From contig PARM01000006.1 in the NCBI GenBank assembly GCA_002711495.1, forward strand, positions 39,399 to 51,588: a DNA stretch of 12,190 nt, given 5' to 3'. This DNA comes from Gammaproteobacteria bacterium. GTDB lineage: Bacteria > Pseudomonadota > Gammaproteobacteria > Pseudomonadales > Azotimanducaceae. Each line of letters begins with the position of its first letter. Positions within the stretch are counted from its first letter, which is position 1. Under the pieces are notes generated by a model, which did not search any database, was not told the origin of the DNA, and saw nothing but the letters and a program-made list of their open reading frames with translations. A program made the position numbers and the translations under genes. Below are positions 6,518-12,190 of the stretch, in pieces.

Positions 6518-7192
6518 ATGAATCACGCGCAATTAGGCCTTTCCAATGATGAGCTGTTAAGCACAACCAGAGCGGTTAGAAAACGACTCGACTTTGAGCG
6601 ACCGCTATCGATGGACGTTGTTAAAGAATGTATGGAGTTGGCTGTGCAAGCACCGACCGGATCAAACTCCCAAAGCTGGCAATTCGTGTTCGTCACGGAT
6701 TCAGAAAAAAGAGAGAAAATTGGAGAGCTTTATCGTCAAGCATTCAGCCTCTACAAGGAAATGCCCATGGCTATTCACAAACTCCACTCGGAATCTGGGG
6801 ACAAAGATTTGACCAACAGTCAGGAGCGTTCTGCCTCCTCAGCAGATTATCTGGGCGAAAATATGGGAAAGGTACCAGTCATGATGATTCCATGCATCGC
6901 AGGCAGAACAGACAACGCTGAAAGTAACAACGTCTTAGCTCAATCAGCTCTATTTGGCTCTATAATACCAGCCGCTTGGAGCTTCATGCTCGCTGCTAGA
7001 GCGAGAGGGATTGGAACTGCTTGGACTACCTTGCATCTGATGCATGAACAGGAAATAGCTGAACTCATAGGTATTCCCTATGATGAATTTATGCAAATAG
7101 CTCTGATCCCTCTCGCATATACTAAAGGAACTAGTTTTAAGCCAGCGTACAGGCCGGACGTCGAAAACATAATGCATGTTGACGAGTGGTAA
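6518..7192 (+). CDS. Nitroreductase-family FMN oxidoreductase
   Basis: This 224-residue protein belongs to the FMN-dependent nitroreductase family, usually homodimeric cytoplasmic NAD(P)H oxidoreductases. The FMN-phosphate motif TTRAVRKRLDFERP lies at 16-29 (Arg18, Arg21 and Arg23 nearby), followed by APTGSNSQSWQFVFV (45-59), which lines the flavin and dimer interface. RGIGTAWTTLH (163-173) is the typical second flavin-contacting segment. The ending (YTKGTSFKPAYRPDVENIMHVDEW) is standard for one subgroup. It starts at ATG with AAGGAG six bases upstream, 13 bases after the acyl-CoA dehydrogenase stop, so the two are almost certainly co-transcribed. Family members reduce nitroaromatics, quinones, flavins or enones, and the natural substrate here is unknown. 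Coupling to the dehydrogenase suggests a reductive step on a catabolic intermediate or flavin supply. Confidence 0.92.
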   Translation: MNHAQLGLSNDELLSTTRAVRKRLDFERPLSMDVVKECMELAVQAPTGSNSQSWQFVFVTDSEKREKIGELYRQAFSLYKEMPMAIHKLHSESGDKDLTNSQERSASSADYLGENMGKVPVMMIPCIAGRTDNAESNNVLAQSALFGSIIPAAWSFMLAARARGIGTAWTTLHLMHEQEIAELIGIPYDEFMQIALIPLAYTKGTSFKPAYRPDVENIMHVDEW

Positions 7193-7242
7193 TTCTTTAG
7201 AGCCGGGCAGAGAAACCATCAAGGGTTAAAGAGAATAGACAC

Positions 7243-8082
7243 ATGAATACTGATCCGAATCGATTCTCTTCACAAAGGTTGAACGAAATAGCTTTAATGC
7301 AAGAGTCATCCCTTCCGCTAGCAGAAGCAGCGCTCCTGCTGGCCATCGAAATCGGAGAAGACACCAGTATTCAGCCCTACCTCGACAAGATCAATTCTCT
7401 TGCCGAGGATTTTAGTCGGTACAGAAGGTCAACACCTGAAATCACCTGCGCAAAAGCAATGATTTCCTTTTTTTATAAAGAAACCGGTTTTGCTGGAAAC
7501 AGAAGCAATTACTACGACCCAGCTAATAGTTACCTAAATAAAGTTATAGACAACCGCGTTGGAATTCCGATCAGCCTCGCGATACTGCAAATGTCAATTG
7601 GAGCAGAATTAGATATCCCTGTCGAAGGAATTGGTTTTCCCGGGCATTTCTTAGTGCGATATAAAGAAGATGGCGGATCACTAATCGATCCATTCTTTGG
7701 AAGAGAACTTAGCACACATGACTGCAAAACCTTGCTGCAACAGATTTCCGGAGGACGCTTGGAGCTCGACAATACTCATCTTCGGGTGGCAACAAAAAGA
7801 GAGATTCTTGTTCGACTAATCGACAATCTAAAAAGTATTTTTTGGAGAAAAAAAGAGTGGAAGCAATGCCAGCGCTGCATCGAAAATCAAATTATGCTCT
7901 CACCAAAAAAAAGTCAGTTTGAACTCCAACTAGCTGCAATCTTCGAAATGCGAGGTGATCAGCTAGAAGCGGAGAATAAATATAAAGAAATAATAGCAGA
8001 TCAGGATTTCAACCAAGACATCAGATCTCTCGCGATCAAAAGATTATTATCTTTTTCCCAACGACCAACAGTGATACATTAA
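7243..8082 (+). CDS. SirB1-family transglutaminase-like/TPR protein
   Basis: This 279-residue soluble protein matches the SirB1/YchA family: a transglutaminase-like domain followed by a helical TPR-like tail. Signatures are FYKETGFAGNRSNYYDPANSYLNKV (77-101), RVGIPISLAILQ (105-116), GIGFPGHFLVR (129-139) and LIDPFFGREL (148-157). His135 and Asp149 correspond to two members of the transglutaminase triad. The nucleophile region at 105-112 carries Ser111 and no Cys, so classical transglutaminase or protease chemistry is unlikely. Residues about 190-270 form the TPR-like repeat region (KKEWKQCQRCIENQIML, then a matching helix pair). The biochemical role of the family is unsettled. The gene follows the nitroreductase after 50 bases with a weak ribosome site, and its stop overlaps the stop of the convergent kinase gene. 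Confidence 0.88.
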   Translation: MNTDPNRFSSQRLNEIALMQESSLPLAEAALLLAIEIGEDTSIQPYLDKINSLAEDFSRYRRSTPEITCAKAMISFFYKETGFAGNRSNYYDPANSYLNKVIDNRVGIPISLAILQMSIGAELDIPVEGIGFPGHFLVRYKEDGGSLIDPFFGRELSTHDCKTLLQQISGGRLELDNTHLRVATKREILVRLIDNLKSIFWRKKEWKQCQRCIENQIMLSPKKSQFELQLAAIFEMRGDQLEAENKYKEIIADQDFNQDIRSLAIKRLLSFSQRPTVIH

Positions 8083-9104
8083 GTTTTTGACAAAAGCTCC
8101 AGTGCTGCCGCTGCTCTTCGATGTACGCTGTCTTTTTGTTTCTCTAAATCCACGTCTCGCTCACTTCCCATAGCACCAACTAGATATCTCTTGTAAACAC
8201 CTTGTCCGATAGCTGCTAGGCGCCAATGAGAAAATGCTCGGTAATAGTTAATTTCGCAGAGATCCCGTCCAGTTTTATTGGCATAAACGTCAAGGAATTC
8301 GTCACGTGAGAAGAACCCCCCCACAGCTGTTGGAGCTTGATCTCCTTCTCCGGGCTCTGGAACCTCGTCAAGGGTTTGCCAGTTATTTAGAACGTAGCCT
8401 AGATCCGCTAGAGGATCACCCAAAGTGCAGAGCTCCCAGTCCAAAACTGCTCGGACGCGGCCACCGGCAACTATCATATTTCCGAGTCTAAAATCGCCAT
8501 GGACTATGGCCGAGCCAATTTGCTCTGGCAAGTTTTGACGCAAAAGCTCACAGCTTTCTTCCATCTCTGGAATCTCGTGAGTTTTCGAGGCGTTCCACTG
8601 AGAGACCCATCTTTTTATTTGTCGGCTGAGGTAACCTTCCTTCCTTCCAAGATCCCCTAACCCGATATCATCAGGATTAATTGAATGCAAAGAACATAGG
8701 ATTTCAACAACGTCTTTGCTTATTGATTGTTTGTCCTGTTCACATAGAGAAGACGCAATAATCGAATCGTTTAGGACATCGCCGTCCACAAAACCCATTA
8801 CATAAAAAACCGCGCCATTAATCGAGTGATCTTTGCACAGTCCGAGAGTTTCAGGTACCGGAACGGCGCTGCTTCTGAGAGATGAAATGATTTTGTGTTC
8901 TCTGGCCATATCATGCGCAGAATTGAGAATCTCGCCAAGCGGAGGACGTCGCAACACAACAGAGCGCCCAGCGCTATCTTCGCAATGAAAAGTAAGATTG
9001 GAATGACCTCCAGCTATCAAAGAAAAAGACAGCGGCATGGAGAGCTCAGGTATTTGATTTTTTAGCCAGGCCGAAACAAGCTCATGGCTGATGCCTTCAA
9101 TCAA
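8079..9104 (-). CDS. APH-fold phosphotransferase, ACAD10/11 kinase-domain type
   Basis: This 341-residue protein has the aminoglycoside phosphotransferase/choline kinase fold. An ATP-binding loop IAGGHSNLTF (30-39) and VLRRPP (50-55) open the N-lobe, and EREHK-like helix AREHKIIS (67-74) follows. The catalytic loop VHGDFRLGNM (201-210) contains Asp204 and Asn209, and LDWELCTLGDPLADLGY (221-237) supplies the metal-binding Asp222. VLRRPP plus LDWELCTLGDPLADL is characteristic of the kinase domain of ACAD10/ACAD11 and of stand-alone LvaA-like proteins, not of antibiotic-resistance enzymes. A probable substrate is a hydroxyacyl-CoA. Translation starts at TTG (9104-9102), with AGGAG six bases upstream and no upstream ATG. 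The gene diverges from the second quinone oxidoreductase and converges on the SirB1-like gene with a four-base overlap. Confidence 0.9.
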   Translation of the reverse strand: MIEGISHELVSAWLKNQIPELSMPLSFSLIAGGHSNLTFHCEDSAGRSVVLRRPPLGEILNSAHDMAREHKIISSLRSSAVPVPETLGLCKDHSINGAVFYVMGFVDGDVLNDSIIASSLCEQDKQSISKDVVEILCSLHSINPDDIGLGDLGRKEGYLSRQIKRWVSQWNASKTHEIPEMEESCELLRQNLPEQIGSAIVHGDFRLGNMIVAGGRVRAVLDWELCTLGDPLADLGYVLNNWQTLDEVPEPGEGDQAPTAVGGFFSRDEFLDVYANKTGRDLCEINYYRAFSHWRLAAIGQGVYKRYLVGAMGSERDVDLEKQKDSVHRRAAAALELLSKT

Positions 9105-9182
9105 TGATCTCTCCTACCGATTTAACGCCGAACAGAGTACCAAGATTATGCTAAATTATCAGTTTTTAAAGAACTCGACGTT
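9105..9182. promoter_or_regulatory. Divergent control region (kinase / quinone oxidoreductase 2), with kinase ribosome site
   Basis: Seventy-eight bases separate the two divergent starts. On the minus strand AGGAG (plus 9111-9115) sits six bases from the kinase TTG and fixes that start. A CATAAT on the minus strand (plus 9148-9153) is a possible -10 for the kinase without a good -35. On the plus strand TTTAAC (9121-9126) and GATTAT (9144-9149) are spaced 17 bases but match consensus poorly. The oxidoreductase has no clear Shine-Dalgarno sequence. Confidence 0.35.
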
Positions 9183-10202
9183 ATGAAATCAGTAATATGC
9201 CACGAAATAAGCGAAGACATCTCCACCGTGAGCTTTGAGGAAATTGATTTGAGAGCACCAAAAGGCAATGAGGTGCAGATCAAAATAATGGCTTGTGCGG
9301 TAAATTTCCCAGATCTCCTTATGATTCAAGGCAAGTATCAGTTCAAGCCCCCCCTTCCTTTTTCTCCAGGGGGAGAATTTTCAGGGGAAGTAGTAGACGT
9401 AGGTGAAGACGTAACTGGTTTCTCCGTTGGCGACCGAGTCGTTGGTGGAGCTAGGTACGGGGGATTTAGCGAAGCTATAAACATAGAGCAAAATTCTTTG
9501 AGGCATCTACCAATAAATATTAGTTTTGCCAAGGCAGCCTCTTACAGCACTGCTTATTTGACTGCTTTAGTCGCTTTAAAAGTGCGAGGGCGTCTGCAAC
9601 CAAATGAGACTTTATTGGTGCATGGTGCGACCGGCGGTGTAGGAATGGCTGCCGTTGACTTAGGCAAGCATATGGGCGCAAAAATAATCGCGACCGGCGG
9701 GACAGATCAGAAGCTCAAGGTAGTTAAAGAGCGAGGGGCAGACCACGTGATCAATTACAGCATGCCTAATAATTATCTAGGCGGATTTAAGGAGCGAGTA
9801 AAAGAATTAACAGACGGGAAAGGAGCAGATGTAATATTCGATCCGGTCGGCGGAACCGTTTTTGATGAGAGCATGAGGTGCATCAACTGGGACGGGCGAA
9901 TACTTACTATCGGTTTTACTTCAGGTGTATGGCCACAGGCGCCAGTAAACCACATCTTAATTAAACAAATAAGTGTCATCGGAGTACGAGCGGGAGAGAT
10001 AGGGCGTAGAAACCCAGAACTAGGCAGACAAACTCGCGAAGAGATTTTTGAACTTCTAACATCTGGAGCGATCAACCCTCATGTTTGCGCTGCGTTTCCT
10101 CTTGAAGATTCTGTCAACGCGATGAAAATGCTAGAGGAAAGAAAAGTTGTTGGAAAAGTGGTAGTCACCGCCAATGGTTACTCTCCCTCCAAAAGCGACT
10201 AA
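9183..10202 (+). CDS. Zinc-free MDR quinone oxidoreductase-like enzyme (copy 2)
   Basis: This 339-residue protein is a zeta-crystallin/NADPH:quinone reductase-type member of the medium-chain reductase superfamily and a paralogue of the protein at 1225-2205. The GroES-like domain carries ACAVNFPDLLMIQGKYQFKPPLP (37-59) and SPGGEFSGEV (61-70). The cofactor domain has VHGATGGVGMAAVDLGK (146-162) for NADP(H). FDPVGG and GRILTIGFTSG are shared in position with copy 1. No zinc-binding cysteine set is visible. It probably reduces an enone, quinone or enoyl-CoA-like substrate. The spacing of motifs and the KYQ.KP.LP..PG segment line up clearly with copy 1, but the sequences differ widely, so this is an old duplication or separate acquisition. 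Its TAA overlaps the TAG of the convergent CoA-transferase gene by four bases. Confidence 0.92.
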   Translation: MKSVICHEISEDISTVSFEEIDLRAPKGNEVQIKIMACAVNFPDLLMIQGKYQFKPPLPFSPGGEFSGEVVDVGEDVTGFSVGDRVVGGARYGGFSEAINIEQNSLRHLPINISFAKAASYSTAYLTALVALKVRGRLQPNETLLVHGATGGVGMAAVDLGKHMGAKIIATGGTDQKLKVVKERGADHVINYSMPNNYLGGFKERVKELTDGKGADVIFDPVGGTVFDESMRCINWDGRILTIGFTSGVWPQAPVNHILIKQISVIGVRAGEIGRRNPELGRQTREEIFELLTSGAINPHVCAAFPLEDSVNAMKMLEERKVVGKVVVTANGYSPSKSD

Positions 10203-11386
10203 ACAACCGTGCCGTCTGCATAAAACGCGTCGATCTCTTGATCAGAGAAGCCTAACTCCTCTAATACTCTGCGGGTGTGCTGCCCTTTTGCTGGGGGGTC
10301 CGAAACAGGTCGAGTCACTTCACCAGAAACTTTGATGGGATTAGCTACAGTCCACTTAAAATTAGGATCTTCTGACTCCGTAGGAACAATTATCCCATTC
10401 TCGATCAGATGCGCGTCTTCGATAACCGAAGTAAGATCCTCAACTACTCCATGGGTTAAATCATATTCGTCCAAACGAAGACAGGTGTCTTTCAGGGACA
10501 TTGATTTGATCGTTCTTGAGAACATCTCCTTGGCCAAGCTTTTGTTTTTGAACAAATTGCTGAGCTCAGAAAATCTATCATCTTGAAGCCAGCCTTCTTG
10601 TCCCAGGGCTTTTGCTAACCTTGGCCACTCTCTTTCGGGATCGGTCAATACAAGGGTAATATAACGACCATCTCTTGTCTCGTAAACATCCGCGAACGGA
10701 CTTCTTGCTTTCTTTTGCAAGAACGATCCAAGATCAAAACCAGAAATTGCACCCTGAAGACCCATCCCGTTTGCCCAGCAACCATTTGCAACCAAAGAGG
10801 TTTCGACAAAGGATCCTTCCCCAGTTTGTTCCCGCTTCAGTAAGGCCATGAGAATTGCAGCAAAAAGTGCCATTGCAGTAGAATGGTCTCCTACACCGCC
10901 GGCAGGAAAAGCTGGCGGAGTATTCATTTGTCTTGTCAGCTCCATGATGCCTGTCTGAGCAAACCAAGCGGTCGTATCGAAACCTTTTTTATTAGAGTCG
11001 GGCCCGAGATTTCCGTACCCGGTTAGTTGAGCCAGGATTAGACGAGAATTAAATTCGTGAAGCGTCTCAAAACCTAGATCAAAATCTATCAGTTGATCAG
11101 TTCTAAAGTTCGTTACCAAAATGTCTGCCTCTTCCAACAAACGAAATAAAACCTTTTTCCCTCCCTTTGAACGAACATCCAGAGATATGCCTTTCTTATT
11201 TCGACTTGTGAGTTGCCAATTATAATCTGACTTCCAGTTACCATGCAGACGCCTATAACCATCTCCGCTCGGAGGCTCTATCTTAATTACCTCTGCTCCG
11301 AAATCTCCTAATAAAGTTGCTGCACCGGGCGCCGCTAAAAAACTTGCTAAATCAACGACTTTTAATCCCTCAAAAAGGTATTTCAC
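10199..11386 (-). CDS. CaiB/BaiF-type (class III) CoA-transferase
   Basis: This 395-residue protein is a family III CoA-transferase, a group that moves CoA between carboxylic acids through mixed anhydride intermediates on an Asp, acting as interlocked dimers. The N-terminus GLKVVDLASFLAAPGAATLLGDFGAEVIKIEPPSGD (7-42) is the standard opening. SRNKKGISLDVRSKGG (61-76) and LVTNFR (90-95) follow, and VGDHSTAMALFAAIL (165-179) contains the catalytic Asp167. The C-terminal part (about 225-395) holds the small domain. Its acyl substrate is not visible; with the neighbouring synthetase it may activate a catabolic acid using a CoA thioester such as succinyl-CoA. The start is GTG (11386-11384) with only a G-rich stretch upstream as ribosome site. 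The conserved N-terminus begins at once, so no later start is likely. It diverges from the synthetase. Confidence 0.93.
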   Translation of the reverse strand: MKYLFEGLKVVDLASFLAAPGAATLLGDFGAEVIKIEPPSGDGYRRLHGNWKSDYNWQLTSRNKKGISLDVRSKGGKKVLFRLLEEADILVTNFRTDQLIDFDLGFETLHEFNSRLILAQLTGYGNLGPDSNKKGFDTTAWFAQTGIMELTRQMNTPPAFPAGGVGDHSTAMALFAAILMALLKREQTGEGSFVETSLVANGCWANGMGLQGAISGFDLGSFLQKKARSPFADVYETRDGRYITLVLTDPEREWPRLAKALGQEGWLQDDRFSELSNLFKNKSLAKEMFSRTIKSMSLKDTCLRLDEYDLTHGVVEDLTSVIEDAHLIENGIIVPTESEDPNFKWTVANPIKVSGEVTRPVSDPPAKGQHTRRVLEELGFSDQEIDAFYADGTVV

Positions 11387-11405
11387 AGGCTAAACCCCCA
11401 ATTGA

Positions 11406-11434
11406 TTGCAACAAAACTTTAGAACGCATATCTT
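11406..11434 (+). promoter_or_regulatory. Candidate sigma-70 promoter for the acyl-CoA synthetase
   Basis: TTGCAA (11406-11411) and TATCTT (11429-11434) are separated by exactly 17 bases and each match four of six consensus positions. The predicted transcript would start near 11441, about 25 bases before the ATG. The same 79-base spacer (11387-11465) must hold the promoter of the divergent CoA-transferase, which I could not locate. Confidence 0.35.
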
Positions 11435-11465
11435 AACCAAAATTCTCAAATAAGCGCTAAAGTAA

Positions 11466-12190
11466 ATGTATAAAATTTATAAGGAAGTGTGGGAAGAACT
11501 TACAGGAAAAAACGGTCCTTTTTTCGTAAAGGAAATAGAGGTTCGGGGATCGCCCATGCGTGTTTATGAGAAGGCGCCAAATAATCTTGCCGATATATGG
11601 AACCCGACAAAGGAATTTGGATCCTCAGAATATCTGGTTTTTGGGGATGAACGTTGGACCTACGCAAACGCGCACGAAGAGGTGACCTCTATTACCAGTT
11701 GGCTAAGAGCTCAAGGCGTTTCCGAAGGAGATAGGGTAGCCATAGCCATGAGAAATTATCCTGAGTGGATTCTCATCTACTGGGCCTGCGTAACTTCGGG
11801 AATCGTGGTTGTGGGAATGAATGCGTGGTGGGTCTCAAGTGAGATGGAATATGGACTTTCAGACTCGAAGCCAAAAGTGCTTTTTGCAGATAGCGAGCGT
11901 CTTGAAAGATTTTTTCAAATTAACTCCGATCTCGGAGGAATTAAGGTCGTAGGAGTTCGGACACAAACAACTCACGCGAGCGTTATAAACTATCAAGAAG
12001 TCAAAGAAAGTGCGAGTGTCCCACTCACAATTGACATCGAACCAGATGACGATGCGTGTATTTTTTATACGTCTGGCACGACTGGCTATCCAAAAGGCGC
12101 TCAGTTGACTCACCGTGGATGCGTCCACAACATTATGAATCTTACCTTTGCTGGACAACTTAGTTTAATAGCTACATGCCGCATTCAAGG
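11466..12190 (+). CDS. AMP-forming acyl-CoA synthetase (class I adenylate-forming), truncated by window end
   Basis: An open frame begins at ATG 11466 and continues to the last base, giving 241 residues of a protein that should be about 550 long. It activates a carboxylic acid as acyl-AMP and then as CoA thioester. The N-terminal segment FVKEIEVRGSPMRVYEKAP (20-38) is typical of one subgroup. GDRVAIAMRNYPEWILIYWAC (88-108) and GMNAWWVSSEMEYGL (117-131) are conserved core segments. The phosphate-binding P-loop YTSGTTGYPKGAQLTHRG lies at 201-218. The substrate-selecting and C-terminal domains are outside the window, so the acid cannot be guessed. The ribosome site before the ATG is poor, but the protein similarity supports a start here and not at the internal Met31. 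It diverges from the CoA-transferase gene. Confidence 0.92.
   Translation, partial: MYKIYKEVWEELTGKNGPFFVKEIEVRGSPMRVYEKAPNNLADIWNPTKEFGSSEYLVFGDERWTYANAHEEVTSITSWLRAQGVSEGDRVAIAMRNYPEWILIYWACVTSGIVVVGMNAWWVSSEMEYGLSDSKPKVLFADSERLERFFQINSDLGGIKVVGVRTQTTHASVINYQEVKESASVPLTIDIEPDDDACIFYTSGTTGYPKGAQLTHRGCVHNIMNLTFAGQLSLIATCRIQ

Noticed and set aside
6950..7222. 90-codon minus-strand open frame opposite the nitroreductase
   Set aside because: It is antisense to a clear conserved gene, with no motif or ribosome site of its own.
8079..9104. Antibiotic-resistance aminoglycoside phosphotransferase
   Set aside because: The fold is shared, but VLRRPP and LDWELCTLGDPLADL match the ACAD10/11-type kinase group, and the surroundings are metabolic.
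6505..9104. Search for a small LvaB-like gene between the dehydrogenase and kinase
   Set aside because: The gaps here are 13, 50 and under zero bases, and no unassigned sense frame of the right size exists, so the accessory protein is absent from this window.
11859..12158. 99-codon minus-strand open frame
   Set aside because: It lies wholly opposite the well-supported acyl-CoA synthetase frame, and its sequence resembles no family I know.

Overview
The window looks like chromosomal DNA from a moderately AT-rich, densely packed proteobacterium. A free-living, probably marine, gammaproteobacterium is the best guess. This rests on the gene types (TrhO/YceA, SirB1-like protein, many acyl-CoA enzymes) and tight spacing, not on any marker gene, so the placement is tentative. 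I see no rRNA, tRNA, insertion sequence, CRISPR array, phage gene or toxin-antitoxin pair. Every gene is a recognisable enzyme family, and two genes run off the ends.

Layout. Bases 1-74 (minus) hold the first 24 codons of a probable luciferase-like flavin oxidoreductase. An isocitrate lyase/PEP-mutase superfamily lyase (269-1108, minus) diverges from a zinc-free quinone oxidoreductase-like MDR enzyme (1225-2205, plus). A membrane DUF1295 protein (2279-3148) and a MaoC-type (R)-specific enoyl-CoA hydratase (3237-4073) lie on the minus strand. The hydratase diverges from a plus-strand run: tRNA uridine hydroxylase TrhO (4164-5174, TTG start), an ACAD10/11-type acyl-CoA dehydrogenase (5206-6504), a nitroreductase (6518-7192) and a SirB1-family protein (7243-8082). 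That run meets, stop codon on stop codon, a minus-strand aminoglycoside-phosphotransferase-fold kinase (8079-9104, TTG start). The kinase diverges from a second quinone oxidoreductase paralogue (9183-10202), which again meets stop-on-stop a minus-strand class III CoA-transferase (10199-11386, GTG start). The transferase diverges from an AMP-forming acyl-CoA synthetase cut by the window end (11466-12190).

How the genes fit together. Most are enzymes of acyl-CoA chemistry: activation (synthetase, CaiB-type transferase), dehydrogenation or elimination (ACAD), hydration (MaoC), redox (two quinone oxidoreductases, nitroreductase, possible luciferase-like enzyme) and carbon-carbon cleavage (isocitrate-lyase family). 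The most interesting reading is that the stand-alone kinase and the ACAD are the two halves of animal ACAD10/ACAD11, and of LvaA/LvaC in bacterial levulinate catabolism. There the kinase phosphorylates a 4-hydroxyacyl-CoA and the dehydrogenase-fold partner removes the phosphate to give an enoyl-CoA. With the hydratase and synthetase close by, the window could encode much of a hydroxy-acid degradation route. The substrate is not visible, and TrhO and the SirB1-like protein are housekeeping-type genes that may share the locus by chance.
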